This document shows, piece by piece, positions 47,515 to 59,026 of a DNA stretch of 64,000 nt (positions within the stretch are counted from its first letter, which is position 1; each line of letters opens with the position of its first letter). Below the pieces are notes generated by a model, which made no database searches, was not told the origin of the DNA, and saw nothing but the letters and a program-made list of their open reading frames with translations. The DNA is from Effrenium voratum (lineage: Eukaryota; Sar; Dinophyceae; Suessiales; Symbiodiniaceae), in contig CAUJNA010001226.1 in NCBI GenBank assembly GCA_963377175.1, positions 34,432-98,431 of the forward strand, read 5' to 3'. Made by a program: the position numbers and the translations under genes.

Positions 47515-47805
47515 ATGATGACCATAGAGCCTCGCAACGAGCCGCAGATGCTCCGGTGGTTTCGAAAGACGTACCCCAGCTACGACCTGCAGCCGCTGCT
47601 GCTGAAGCGCCAGCGAGAGCTGGAGGAGGCGCGGGCCTTCAACGCCTGGCTTGGCGAGCGCCGGCTAGCCCAGGAGGGGCAGCGGCACCTGGACGACGTG
47701 AGCCGGCTGACGGAGGCCGTGCACCGCCAGGTACCCCAGCTGCGCTACGCGCGCGCAGAGCGCAGGGGCGTGGAACGCGCAGCGGGCGAAGTTGCCGCGC
47801 AGTAA
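47515..47805 (+). CDS. Small helical protein, 96 aa
   Basis: Starts MMTIEPRNEPQMLRWFRKTY, then Glu/Arg-rich helix (LLKRQRELEEARAFNAWLGE). Not recognised. Two adjacent ATGs (47515, 47518). Packed between the H1-like gene and the next with gaps of about 5 and 11 bases, so probably one transcript or tightly spaced late genes. Confidence 0.55.
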   Translation: MMTIEPRNEPQMLRWFRKTYPSYDLQPLLLKRQRELEEARAFNAWLGERRLAQEGQRHLDDVSRLTEAVHRQVPQLRYARAERRGVERAAGEVAAQ

Positions 47806-47816
47806 CCCATAAAGAG

Positions 47817-49038
47817 ATGAAGACGCTTCGGTCCCACGGCTTCAATCAGCGCCCGCGCTTCGAGCAGGTTGTGGGCTACCTGGAGCGGAACGAGCCGCTG
47901 CCCCTGGACCAGCCGAACCGCAAGGCCACCACGTTCGTCACGAGCCACTTCTACTTGGACGATTTCGTGCAGTCCAGCGAGGACCCCAACCCGCAGCCTC
48001 TGCAGCACACGCCGCTGAGGGCGATTCCAGAGGAAGGCTTCCGCACTCCCGCTGAGGCCACGGACGAGGACTTGGCCCGGATGCGCCAAGGCGGAGGAAA
48101 CCGCTTCGGCGAGGACGATCTGGCTGGAGACCCAGAGGCCGACGCGCTGACGAACAACGGACAGGGCCCGCACGGGCCGTCTGCGCAGCGCGGCCGACGG
48201 AGCGCAGGCAGCAGCGGACCTGGTGGGCGCAGGAGCAGCAGGGCTCGCGGCGGTGCAGGCCTTCCGCTCCCAGCTCCCCCAGGACGCTGCTGAGTACGTG
48301 CGCATGAATGTATTGCCCCGCCCAGGACCGCAGCCGCAGCCGCCGCCACAGATCATAGGCCGACCCGACGACGTAGAGCGCCTCCTGGACGAGGCGGGGC
48401 CGCGCGCGCAGGAGGTGGAGCGCGGCGCAGCGCAGGCCATAGAGGAGACGGCAGCGGTGGCTGCGGAGGAGGGAGAGGTAGCCGTTGCCGCAGAGGGCGT
48501 GGGCGGGGCCTTTGGCTACTTGGGGGGCCTGGCAGAAGGGGCCGCTGCTTTGGCGCCCACGGCGGGAGAGGTTGCTGGAGCGATGGCTGCCACGGCGGGA
48601 GTTGGCGCAGCGGCTACGGCAGGGTTGGCCGTGGGACTCGCAGGCGGCGCAGCCTACGGCCTGGCCCGCGGCACGGGCTGGGTGCTGGAGAACACGCTCT
48701 TCCGGCCTCAGCAGGGCAGCGAGGACGCGGCCGTGCAGGACGTCCGGTCCGCCAACAACATGAACGACGCCACGCAGCCCCAGCACTTCACGCTGCGCTC
48801 CGGCAGCAGCACCTCAGGCAGCCCCGCAAGTAGCCGCGCCTCCTCGCAGTCTGGCTTCCGAGTCCAGGCGCAGACCAATCACACGCCCCGCCCCTTCTCC
48901 TGGGGCCTGAACCCCGTGACTCTGCCTCAGTCCCAGCCGAACTCCCGGGCAAGCTCCCGCAGCTCGGGGCAGTCGAGCCAGAGCCGCCTGCCTCCGCCGA
49001 GCTACGACCAGCTGGCCCGAGACATCGAGGCGGCCTAG
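47817..49038 (+). pseudogene. Conserved PLV structural protein (copy B, one frameshift)
   Basis: About 405 codons in two frames: 47817-48293 (MKTLRSHGFNQRPRFEQVVG) and 48223 to 49038. The frame changes near 48170-48195. The N-terminal RPRFEQ/PNRKATTF block matches the lineage-2 protein at 26306. The C-terminal part has Glu/Ala helices, a Gly/Ala hydrophobic stretch (LAVGLAGGAAYGLARGTGW) and a Ser-rich tail ending PPPSYDQLARDIEAA. The PPPSYDQL is a PPxY-like late-domain motif, possibly a coincidence. Copy A holds only the second half. Confidence 0.65.
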
Positions 49039-49091
49039 ACTCTCCTTCGCCGTACGAACAAAAATGAGTGTTGCGCTACATGTAAAGAAGC

Positions 49092-50353
49092 ATGGAGGTA
49101 GTCACAGCCGGAGCACAGGATGAGTTGATGCAGAGCTTGGACTACAAGCTGAAAACCAGCAACACCAACTACGTGACCGCACGCCACGACGTGCAGTCTT
49201 TCCCCAGCTCGCTGAGCTCCTTCTCCCCCGCCACCTCGAGGGTCTGCCGCATTCCGCTGACAAGCGGCACCTCGTTCATCGACCCCGAGTCGATCAAGAT
49301 CGCCTTCAGAGTCAGAAACACGGACGCCACCAACCCGCTGGCGCCTGCCACTCCGAACCCCGCCTGTTTCATCCAGAGATCCAGGTCTTCGCCAACGGGC
49401 AGCGCTGCGATGACATTAACTACTACGGTCGCACCGTGGCCGTGCATGACCTGCTGAAGGGCCGCGAGTACAACCAGAACAAGGCCGTGGAGGGCTTCGA
49501 CGAGGTGAACAACTCTCGGACGCCCCGCGCGGTGCACCAGAGCGGCTACGCGGACGTGCTGCTGCGCCCCACCATGGTGGGCATCCTGCGCTGCGGGAAG
49601 ATGCTGCCGCCGCAGCTGAACTGGTGATAGAGATCGAGTTCGCGGACGCGACGACAGCGCTGTGGTCCGAGAACGCGGGCGCACCCGGCGGGAGCCACGC
49701 TGAGCACCGATTTCGAGATCCAGAACGTCCGAGTTCTGGCCTCCCAGGTCGTCCTGGACTCTGCGCTGGTAGAGTCCTTCAACCGGGTGCTCCTCTCAGG
49801 AAGGTCGCTCGTGTTCAGCTACCCCACGGTGCACACGCAGCACTCCACGGCGCCTCCGGGCGTGGCGGAGCACAACGTCACCGTGGCGCGCGCCTTCACG
49901 AAACTCATGGGAGCGTTCGTGACTTTTTGGGACAACGACGCGGGCTCTAAGATCCACCTGCTGGCCAACCCGGGGCAGGACGTGGCCCCCATCGGAGCGG
50001 CCAGACAGTCTCCTGGAGTCGCAGATGCAGCTGGGCAGCCTGCAGTACCCGCACAACCCTATGAAGGAGCCTCGGAGCACTTCCACTTCCTCTCGGTCCT
50101 TGCGGGGACCTACGACGACACGGTGCGCAACATCGACATCGACCGCGCTGGCTACCTGCGCCACAGCTTCATCGCGGGCTTCCCGACAGAGCGAGTGCCC
50201 AAGATGCCCCTCAGTGGCGTCAGCACTCGTTCGGGCGACCTGGCTCGGTTCACCTTCAAGGCGCTCGACGGCACGATGACGGATGTGTTCATCCACCTGA
50301 TAGCCTATCAGCTGGTGACGCTCTCTGGCACAGGTGTCTCCGTGCTTGACTAG
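49092..50353 (+). pseudogene. Major capsid protein, double jelly-roll (copy B, several indels)
   Basis: Correct orientation with start ATG 49092 (MEVVTAGAQDELMQSLDYKL) and TARHDVQSFP hallmark. Compared with copy A, it loses one base near 49388, one near 49621, two near 49672 and eight near 50008, so it is spread over four frames, ending TLSGTGVSVLD. Copy A supplies undamaged sequence for most of these places, indicating decay or low base accuracy and not a spliced gene. Confidence 0.8.
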
Positions 50354-50356
50354 TAA

Positions 50357-50437
50357 GGATCCATAGCTCAATTGGAAGAGGCTCTTCAGCTCCGAAGCTT
50401 GGAGACCGCAGGCTCGATTCCGCCCGGGCGCGGATCA
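50357..50437 (+). tRNA. tRNA-like gene (copy B)
   Basis: GGATCC start, A box TAGCTCAATTGG, anticodon-arm region CTTCAGCTCCGAAG, B box GGCTCGATTCCG, and GGATCA near the 3' end, then TTTT. Begins four bases after the MCP stop. Scored as tRNA-like because stems are imperfect and no covariance search was possible. Confidence 0.5.
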
Positions 50438-50459
50438 TTTTCGCAGGCGAGCGGTTCTT

Positions 50460-52030
50460 GGGAATTCTTTTTTCTTCCTTGAGCCGAGACTGATCATCGC
50501 TGAGAGACGGATCTTCCAGCCTCCAACCCGGTGAGCGCCTCTCCTGGGAACGAGAAACCCCCGAGACGCATCTTATCGCCTCCAGCCCGGTGAGCGCCTC
50601 TCCTTAAAAGACTTTAATTCCCAGGTCCGAGACGGATCTTATCGCCTCCAGCCCGGTGAGCGCCTCTCCTGGGAGCAAGAAATCCCCGAGACGGATCTTA
50701 TCGCCTCCAGCCCGGTGAGCGCCTCTCCTGGGAGCAAGAAATCCCCGAGACGGATCTTCCAGCCTCCAGCCCGGTGAGCGCCTCTCCTTAAGAGACTTTA
50801 ATTCCAGAGGTCCGAGACGGATATTCCAGCCTCCAGCCCGGTGAGCGCCTCTCCTGGGAGCAAGAAATCCCCGAGACGGATCTTCCCGACCCCAGCCCGG
50901 TGAGCGCCTCTCCTGGGAGCAAGAAATCCCCGAGACGGATCTTCCCGACCCCAGCCCGGTGAGCGCCTCTCCTTAGAGTAAGAACTAAAACCCCTGCTCC
51001 GAGACGGATCTTCCCGACCCCAGCCCGGTGAGCGCCTCTCCTTAGAGTAAGAATTAAGCCATCAGCTCCGAGACGGATCTGAGCAAGAAATCCCCGAGAC
51101 GGATCTTATCGCCTCCAGCCCGGTGAGCGCCTCTCCTTAAAAGACTTTAATTCCCAGGTCCGAGACGGATCTTATCGCCTCCAACCCGGTGAGCGCCTCT
51201 CCTGGGAGCAAGAAATCCCCGAGACGGATCTTATCGCCTCCAACCTGGTGAGCGCCTCTCCTGGGAGCAAGAAATCCCCGAGACGGATCTTATCGCCTCC
51301 AGCCCGGTGAGCGCCTCTCCTGTTAAAAAATCCAAAGAGTAGCAAGGAATACCATCCCTACACACAACTCAATTGGAAGAGGCGGTTGCAGCTCCAAAGC
51401 TAGGAAGGCCGCGGCTCGATTCCGCCCGAACGGATCTTCCCCCCGAACCCCAGCCCGGTGAGCGCCTCTCCTGGGAGCAAGAAATCCCCGAGACGGATCT
51501 TATCGCCTCCAACCCGGTGAGCGCCTCTCCTGGGAGCAAGAAATCCCCGAGACGGATCTTATCGCCTCCAGCCCGGTGAGCGCCTCTCCTTAAAAGACTT
51601 TAATTCCCAGGTCCGAGACGGATCTTATCGCCTCCAGCCCGGTGAGCGCCTCTCCTTAGAGCAAGAATTAAAACCCCTGCTCCGAGACGGATCTTATCAC
51701 CTCCAGCCCGGTGAGCGCCTCTCCTTAGAGCAAGAAAGAAGAGAAAGAATTAAGCCATCAGCTCCGAACGGATCTTATCGCCTCCACCCGGTGGTGAGGG
51801 CACCCGGTGAGCGCCTCTCCTTAGAGCAAGAATTAAAACCCCTGCTCCGAGACGGATCTTATCACCTCCAGCCCGGTGAGCGCCTCTCCTTAGAGCAAGA
51901 ATTAAAACCCCTGCTCCGAGACGGATCTTATCGCCTCCAGCCCGGTGAGCGCCTCTCCTTAGAGTAAGAATTAAGCCATCAGCTCCGAGACGGATCTTAT
52001 CGCCTCCAGCCCGGCGAGCAGCTCCTGCTG
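50460..52030. repeat. Tandem repeat array (copy B)
   Basis: About 22 units with GAGACGGATCTTATCGCC, CCAGCCCGGTGAGCGCCTC and one of two alternating spacers (TTAAAAGACTTTAATTCCCA or GGGAGCAAGAAATCCC). More regular than copy A and with few 18-bp units. A second tRNA relic interrupts it at 51366-51433. Confidence 0.88.
51366..51433 (+). tRNA. tRNA relic inside array
   Basis: ACTCAATTGGAAGAGGCGG, CTCCAAAGC loop and GGCTCGATTCCGCCCG B-box region, related to 50357-50437 but lacking the 5' acceptor strand. Indicates duplication of the tRNA-like unit within the array. Confidence 0.4.
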
Positions 52031-52157
52031 AGAGTGACGCGGGAGGTAGATGGGTGCAGCGTCAGCTGCAAGTCCTGCCCAAAGTGCGGCTTATTGGCCG
52101 CCGTCGGAGCGCATGCCTGCTAGGGAAAAAAATGACATATAAGAAATGCCCCTCGCT

Positions 52158-52817
52158 TCAGTCCGGGATGCTCTGCCGATCCGCAAGCTCTGCCGTGGCC
52201 GCGCGCGCAATCTCCTCGCACAGCGCCGTAGGAATGCTGTAAAGAAGCTCGCGCGACTGCCCCCTGACCCTCTCACGCTGACCCCCCATGAGTCGAGGCC
52301 CCCCTTGAGCGCCCCTCAGATGCCTCCCGTCCTCCCACGCGTCGCACCGTCTGCCGCTCCTGCACAGCCCTCGGCTCGGTCTCCAGCGCATGTTGGTCCA
52401 CAGTCGGGTCTGCTTCCTGTACGGAGTCCCGTACATGCAGTAGGTGACGTCCACCCAGGGTAGGCGCTCCATGAACGGGCGGGTCTTCAGCAGCCCGGTG
52501 GCCGGATTCTCTAGGACCCACATGAGCGGGTCGAAATGCTCCATGATCTCGAGGGCTCTGAGCACCAGCGCGTCGCCCTCCTCGAGTCGTCGAGGGCGCA
52601 TCGTCAGAGCTCGGCTGTACTCCGTGCAGACCGGGCTGGCCCAGACCATGTCAAAGTGCCCCGGCGGAAACAGCGCGTAGTCCCAGCCCCGGATGTCGCA
52701 CAGGATCGTGGGCTCAAATTTCGATACGATGTCCAGGGAAACGACCTCCCACCCTGCCGCCTCGAAGGCTCTGCCAATCGACTTTGTGCCGCAAAACAGC
52801 TCCAACAGTCTCGGCAT
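52158..52817 (-). CDS. C5-cytosine methyltransferase-like protein, intact
   Basis: 219 aa from ATG 52817. Motif [19 protein letters not shown]-binding [18 protein letters not shown], motif IV region [12 protein letters not shown] (Cys in place for nucleophilic attack), motif VI-like WVLENPATGLL, and YCMYGTPYRKQTRLWTN. Much shorter than full Dcm-type enzymes and without an obvious target-recognition domain, so specificity and activity are uncertain. Methylation could protect viral DNA or the integrated copy. Lies alone on the minus strand after the array. Confidence 0.75.
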   Translation of the reverse strand: MPRLLELFCGTKSIGRAFEAAGWEVVSLDIVSKFEPTILCDIRGWDYALFPPGHFDMVWASPVCTEYSRALTMRPRRLEEGDALVLRALEIMEHFDPLMWVLENPATGLLKTRPFMERLPWVDVTYCMYGTPYRKQTRLWTNMRWRPSRGLCRSGRRCDAWEDGRHLRGAQGGPRLMGGQRERVRGQSRELLYSIPTALCEEIARAATAELADRQSIPD

Positions 52818-52921
52818 TTTTAACAATTACCACCAGCACAACAAAGCACGCACAGGCAAGGGCGCGGGTCAAGCAGTTTCGCATGCTCGGACCAATCTTT
52901 TTTTATCGGAGACAGAAAAGG

Positions 52922-53453
52922 ATGACGAGCCAGGCTAGCATGTGGAAGTTGGGCGAGGTGCGCTCCAATGCTAAGGGTGGCAAATTCTTGTGCTTGGAGC
53001 CGCTGTTGTGGCAGAGCGAAGCTTCGCTGGAAATCCCATGGGAGCCCAGGGCCTTCTCCGAGGGGCAGCGCCCCAGCGTGAGCTTTGCAACCGATGAGCG
53101 CGCGAGGCTCTTCTGGGAGCGGGCCGAGACCGATCTGGTCGAGCAGCTGGCGGCCGCATCCGAGCGCGTCATCGACGCAAAGCTCACGCCCGAGGCTGTG
53201 CGCCAGCGGCTGCTGCCCTCTGTGAGGCAATCGCGCGGCGGCGATTGGATGCTGAAAGCCAAGCTGCCGGCCCCACGCGCGCTTCTGGAACGCCGGCGGC
53301 ACGTTTGCGGACCGCCCCGCCGAGCTGGCTCACTGCGCCGCGCGCGTTAGGCTGAGAGCTCGCAGCTTGTGGTTGATGAGCGGCATGTGCGGGTTGAGCC
53401 TTGAGGTCACAGATCTGCGTGTGGAGCCACCTTCCCGAGAGTGCCCGCTGTGA
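52922..53453 (+). pseudogene. Putative ssDNA-binding-like protein (copy B, frameshifted)
   Basis: Matches 4486-5016 to residue 118, then one extra base in a C-run near 53272 moves the frame; the ORF would stop at 53350 without the conserved LWLMSGMCGLSLEV region, which is still present in another frame up to 53453. Confidence 0.6.
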
Positions 53454-53500
53454 TTTCTTCCGATGCCGCAGCCTTTTTTCGCTCAGTAGAAAAATTCAGA

Positions 53501-54112
53501 ATGGCCACCTACGTCCTGGAGCGCCGCGAGCAGCTGAGGCCTGTGCTGAAGGCCGCCGTTGATGCCGAGGCGCTGAAGCGGGGAGCCTCTCGGGAGGAGG
53601 TGAGCCGCCTGCACTATGAGCTCGCTCGGGGAGCGCCCGTGCTGGAGCGGCTGATTGCAGATGGGCTCGCTGGCAGGTTCCCGGCGGAGGAGGTCGACAT
53701 CCAGAACTGGAAGTAGATGCTGAAGCGGGCGCAAGACCTGCAGCTTAAGCTTCGCAAGCGCTTGAACCAGCGCGCGGCCCGCAGCGCAGCTCCCGCCATG
53801 GCCGAGGAGCGCCAGGTGGAGAGCTGGGCGCCGATGGAAGCGCTCCGCGAGAAGCGCGAGGCCCTGAGGCAGCGCCGCATCCGCACACGCGATGTCGCGA
53901 CGCTGGCCCAGATCGAGAGGGAGCTCCTCGAGGTGGAGGAGCAGCTCGTCAGCAAGAAGATCGCTGAGCGGCTGCCGGTCTCGCTGGCTGCCCAGAGCGC
54001 AACCCTCGCCGCCTTGGAGCGGCTTGAGAAGGCGCGCAAGGAGCTGGACGAGGCCTCCAGAGAGCTCCTCGCTGCGCTGAACCTGCAGGGCAGCGCCACC
54101 GACTCGCTGTGA
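53501..54112 (+). pseudogene. Coiled-coil protein upstream of PolB (copy B, nonsense)
   Basis: As 5064-5674 but with the C-terminal frame intact (LERLEKARKELDEASRELLA ... GSATDSL). A single G-to-T change makes a TAG at 53714-53716 in place of GAG. Copies A and B therefore fail at different places. Confidence 0.62.
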
Positions 54113-54169
54113 GTGATCCGGGATAGAACAGAAGCCAAGAGAAAAAAAGAAGCGCCCGTCCGACCGACT

Positions 54170-54212
54170 GAATATTTTATTATTTTTCTATAGAAAGCAA
54201 TTTATTCAGCTC
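54170..54212 (+). promoter_or_regulatory. AT-rich promoter-like tract before PolB (copy B)
   Basis: Same island as at 5733-5778 and same distance from the ATG. Confidence 0.5.
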
Positions 54213-54227
54213 AAACCAATTCGCGCC

Positions 54228-57200
54228 ATGACCTCCGAGCTGTCTGATCTCATCTGGGGCCGCCTGGGCCTCGCCGCCGTCCGGGCGGTGCCTCTGGAGG
54301 AGCCGCGCGCTCCCAGCGCCGAGGCCGCTGTGACAGAGCTCGGGGGCGCTTGGACCCGCGAGCTGCGGCTGCGCCCTCTTCCTGGGCAGCAGGTCTTCAC
54401 CATCGACGCCATGCGGCTGCTGGTGGACCGGCTCCAAGACCTGCTGGCGATTCGGCTGCCCTTCCTCGCGAAGGTCAGCTTCCAGATCCTGCTGACGCGC
54501 CCGGCCGTAAACGACGAGGACGAGGACGAGGACAGGGTGGAGCTCACGCACTACTTCCACAGGCTGGCGCCGTGGATCGTGAGGCCCGCGTCTCCGTCGG
54601 CCCGCGCCGGAACCATGATGGCGGCCATCAGGACGAAGTTCGAGGTGGCGCTCAAGCGCTCCCGCTTCCCCGAGTCCGACTGGACCGTCGTGGGCATCAC
54701 GGCTGCGTATCTGCTGACCGCGCCCTCGCAGCAGCTGGCCGACATGCCCGCGCCCCCGCCGCCCAACGAGGCGGGAGGCTGCTGGAAGGAGCTGCCCGAG
54801 ACCCTGGCCAAGAAGAAGGCCATCTGGAACCCTCAGAACGAGGACCACCGCTGCTTCATGTGGTGCGTCCTCGCCCACTGCCTCGGGGTCGAGGGGCTCA
54901 CCTGGCAGGAGCGGAAAAGGACCGTGAGCTGCTCGGGCTCCTTCTTCTACCCCGAGCTGGCCGGCCGCCAAGGACCGCGCCCCCCGGGCTGGCAGCCCGC
55001 TCTGGCCGACGTGGGGGTGGACTTCTCTGGCCTGACGGACCGCCCCGTGAACTTCGACGACATCGAGGCCTTCGAGCTCCGCAACGCCGGGCGGGTGGAG
55101 GTCTTCGTCTTCGTGTGGCAGCAGACCCTGTGGACGGACGGGCTGGAGTACTACCACGTCCTCCAGCAGCGCGCCCCGAGCGGCACGGGCGTCGTCCAGC
55201 ACACCGTGCTGCTTCTCCTGCACAGCGGCCACTACAGCCTGATCCACACCTTCCAGGCGCTGGCCGGCAGGCAGGGGCTGACCCTGGGAGCCACGCCCAC
55301 CAACACCGGCGGCTGCGCGGAGTACAAGTGCCCGAGGTGCATGGCCCGCTTCACCGCGGCCTCCTGGCAGCGCCACCGCGCCACCCAGTGCTATCGAGAG
55401 ATAGCCGAGCGCACTCGGAAAGTGCCGCTGCCCGGGCCCGAGAAGAGCCTGCTGCGCTACCGGGGCAAGGCCTCCGCAGAGCTCGCGCCCCTGACGTGCT
55501 ACGCGGACCTCGAGGTCTACAGCACGCCCGCCCCGACGGTCCACGTAGCGCAGCAGCAGCCAGCGCGCCAGACCGTCGCGGCATCTTCCTGCTACGTCGC
55601 CGTCGGGCGCTGCGGCTACGTGCCGCCCGAGGAGCTGAGGCTGAGGCTCACGCACCACGAGCGGGACAGCGACAAGTACCACGCCGTCCGCGCCATGCTG
55701 GACGACCTTCTCAAGCTGGCCGACCACTACCTCACCTGGAGACGCCGAACTCGGCCCGTCAGCATGACCCGGCGGGAGGAGCTGGAGCACAGGGCCGCCA
55801 CTCGCTGCAGGGAGTGCCTCGCGTCCTTCGAGACCGCCGAGAAGAAGCTCCACCACTGCCACGGCACCGGGCAGTATCTCGGGGCGCTGTGCCACTCCTG
55901 CAACATCGCGGCCCAGACGCCCAAGACCATCCCAGTGGTCTTTCACAACGGGGGCGGCTACGACTTCCACTTCCTGCTGTGCTACATCGCCACGATGGGC
56001 TCTCCCGTCAGCAGGGCGCCGCGCGAAGAGCTCGGCGAGGACAGCGACAACGAGGGCACCGAGAGCGAGGCGGAAGGAAGCGGCAGCGAGCCCGAGAGGC
56101 CCATGCCCATGGCCAAGGCCGCGCCAAAGCCCAAGGCCAAGGCCGCGCCAAAGCCCCTCACCGGCTGGTGCGCCCTGCAGGCGGCGATCAAGCAGGGCGA
56201 CTACAGCCACCTCTGCCTCCGAGTCCTCTGCAAGTCGGGCGAGAAGTGCCTGCAGATGAGCTGGGGCCCGCTGAGGTTCGTGGACAGCATGAACGTCTTC
56301 CCCACGAGCCTGGCCAGCATGATCGACGACCTCTGGGCCTGCACCCACAAGCAGCTGCCGGAGCTCTTCCCGCTGATGGCCTCGCTTCACCCCGAGCTGC
56401 AGCTGCGCACTCCGACGGGCTCTCCGCCTCAAAGACGGCCTCTCAAACAGCGGCGGACGCACTGCGAGCTGGAGCAGGCGTGGGACTGCATCCTGCGCAA
56501 GCTGCCCATGCCCCTCGAGCACTTCTGCGGCGCCGAGGCGTGGGAGATGCCCGCGGTGTGGGAGCAGCACTGCTACGACAGCGTGCTGGCGGGGAAGGCG
56601 GTGAGCGCAGAGGACCACCGGCTGGCCGTGAACACCGCCAACGTCATGGGGTGGGAGACCTTCCGAGAGTTCCACAACTGCTACCTCCACACCGACGTCC
56701 TGGCCCTGGCGGACGTGATGGAGAGCTACCGGGACTTCTTCCGGGCGCAGTCGGGGCTCGACCCCATCCACTACGTCACGCTGCCCGGGGCCGCCTGGGA
56801 CGCCATGCTGCGGCACTCGGCCCGCGAGACTCCCATTCACCTCATCACCGACGAGCAGGCCTACAGGGACGTGCGGGCCTCCGTCATGGGCGGGCTGAGC
56901 TGCATCTTCCAGCCCTTCGCTCAAGCCAACAACCCCGAGCGGGGCGAGGAGGACTACAACCCCGAGGAGCCCGTCAGCTGGATCTCGTACTTGGACTTCA
57001 ACGCCATGTACCCGGCCGCAATGACGCTGCCCATGCCCAACGGCCCCTGCGTGACGGTCGCCCTGCCAGAAGAAAACGCCGCAAGGCTGAGCTGGCTGCA
57101 CGAGGCGTGCCTCTGAGGAGGTGAGCTACCTGCTCCTCGTGGACTACGACTTTCCCCCGGAGGTGCACGACTGGGCTCCCCCCGCGCGCATGAAGGTCGG

Positions 57201-58442
57201 GAAGGGCCTGTACGGGCCGCACACCGCGGACATGGCGGAGCGCCTCGGCCTCTCCCCGTCGCCCTGCGAGAAGCTCGTGCCCTTCCTCAGCATGCACGTG
57301 GAGGAGGGCGTGGACGGCAAGCGGCTCAAGTTCCTGCGGGACGTGCTGGGCGCCAGGGTCTGGAGGCTGCACAGGGCCTACCGCTTCACCTGCAGCCCCT
57401 TCATGGCGGGCTTCATGGAGCTCAAGCACAGCGAGCGGAGGCAGCTCAAGACGGCGGGGAGCGTGGTCGCCGAGAAGGTGGTGAAGCTCCCCCAGAACGC
57501 CATCTTCGGCCGCTGCTGCATGAACCCCGACAAGTTCAGGAACACGAACGCCTACGTGGACCCGGCCAAGTTCGAGCGGGCCGTGGGCAAGAGCTCCGTG
57601 ACGAACTTCGAGCTCCAGATCAACGACTCGGAGGGGTTCCTGGCCTTCGTGGAGACGCTCAAGACGGACCGCAGCAAGGCCTGCGTGAGCGAGCGTGCCC
57701 ACCCAAGTCGGCGCCCGCACGCTGCAAGCTCATGATGGAGAAGGCCTACTACCTCCACATGAGGAGGCTCTTCCCGAAGATGAGGCTGCTCTTCACGGAC
57801 ACCGACTCCGTGATGGTGCAGATCTTCGAGCTGCAGGACCCGCTCCACGCCATGGCCGAGGCGAACCTGAACGGCGCCGCCCTCTTCGACGTGGCCGGCA
57901 AGTCCAAGGACCCCGAGAGGGACCAGAGCGCGCTCTCTGCAGCGGCGCGCGCCAAGGCCATCGAGGTGATGGGCCAGCTGGGCAAGCTCGGCGACGAGAC
58001 CTTCCCCGCCAGGATCCTGGAGTACGTGGGCCTGCGCTCCAAGATGTACAGCATCCTCACGGTCCAGCCCGACGGCGCGCGCAATGAGAAGCGCAAGATC
58101 AAGGGCGTGCCGAAGAAGGCGGTGACCAACGTCCGGCATCTCGAGTACCGGGAGGTGCTGGAGGAAGGCAGCGAGCGCAGGGCGGCCTTCGCGCAGCTGC
58201 GCAGCCGCGCGCACGAGATCGCCGTGGAGACCGTCGAGAAGAAGTCCCTCTCGCCCTTCAACGACAAGGTCGACGGCCTCGACGCTCACAACTCGCGGCC
58301 GCTGGGGCACTGGCGCAACCTGGAGCAGCTGCGGATGCTGGGCGCTTACGCTCCGCCAGGCTCTGCGCCCTTCGACCTCGTGATGGAGTTCCTCGTGGGG
58401 CCCCCGCCTCTGGGCCCGCTCCGACACTGCCGCTGCGGCTGA
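54228..58442 (+). pseudogene. Protein-primed DNA polymerase B (copy B, two breaks)
   Basis: The frame is open from 54228 to 57116 (962 codons), covering the N-terminal Cys module, fingers, ExoI-III and motif A (YLDFNAMYP at about 56988-57014). A 26-base deletion at 57113 truncates it. The remainder is in two frames (57121-57735 with motif B LPQNAIFGRCC, and 57732-58442 with FTDTDS), separated by a 4-base insertion and an 8-base deletion around 57690-57730. The AKAAPK linker is shorter than in copy A. Catalytic residues are all kept. Confidence 0.88.
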
Positions 58443-58549
58443 GCCGCTGCTGGGCGTAGACTGTCGGAACCTGAAAAAAAGAAAGATCCCGAGCTCTCGT
58501 TTTCTCGCCTTCTCGCTTTTATGATTTCGAACCGCCGCAGCTGCTCAAT

Positions 58550-58936
58550 ATGACTTCCTCAGCGGCCTTCCGGTGCGTGCAGGCATGGCTCCTGGAGAAG
58601 CCCGCCGCGTGGGCGGACGAGGACGCTCCCTGCCTTGCGGCTGCTCTGATGGCCCAGCGGCCTCCCTGCGACATGCAACGCAAGCGGCCCCGCGAGGACG
58701 CGCTGCTCGAGGCCGAGCGCTCGCACCAGCGGCATCTCATCGCGCAGCTCGAGTGGGAGCTCCTCGGCAAAACTCAGTGCCGTATGGAGCTGGAGCGCGA
58801 GAACAGAAATCTCCGCCGGCGGGTGGGCGGCCTCAACGATATCATCGACAGAGATCGCGAGCGAGCCAGGGAGCGCATTGAAGAGCTGGAGCACAGCAAC
58901 CGAATTCTCCGCCTGCGGTTGGCGCACCTCGGTTGA
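58550..58936 (+). CDS. Leucine-zipper-like protein, module 1 (copy B)
   Basis: 128 aa, close to 10173-10559: MTSSAAFRCVQAW head, KRPREDALLEAERSHQR basic patch, ENRNLRRRVGGLNDII zipper-like helix. Intact in both copies, unlike most neighbours, which suggests that short ORFs escaped indels by chance or are maintained. Confidence 0.65.
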   Translation: MTSSAAFRCVQAWLLEKPAAWADEDAPCLAAALMAQRPPCDMQRKRPREDALLEAERSHQRHLIAQLEWELLGKTQCRMELERENRNLRRRVGGLNDIIDRDRERARERIEELEHSNRILRLRLAHLG

Positions 58937-59026
58937 GATCCTCGCTCAAGCGCACAGATGAAAAAAAAAGATCCCGAGGTCTCGTTTCGCTTTAATGATT
59001 TCGAACCGCCGCAGCTGCTCAAAGAG

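Noticed and set aside
48223..48300. Programmed frameshift between the two parts of the structural gene
   Set aside because: No slippery site was evident and neighbouring genes have similar random indels; a simple indel is more economical.
54180..57101. 973-codon minus-strand open frame opposite PolB
   Set aside because: GC-rich third positions make long antisense frames; the plus strand has all polymerase motifs and the antisense translation is low-complexity Val/Leu/Gly/His.
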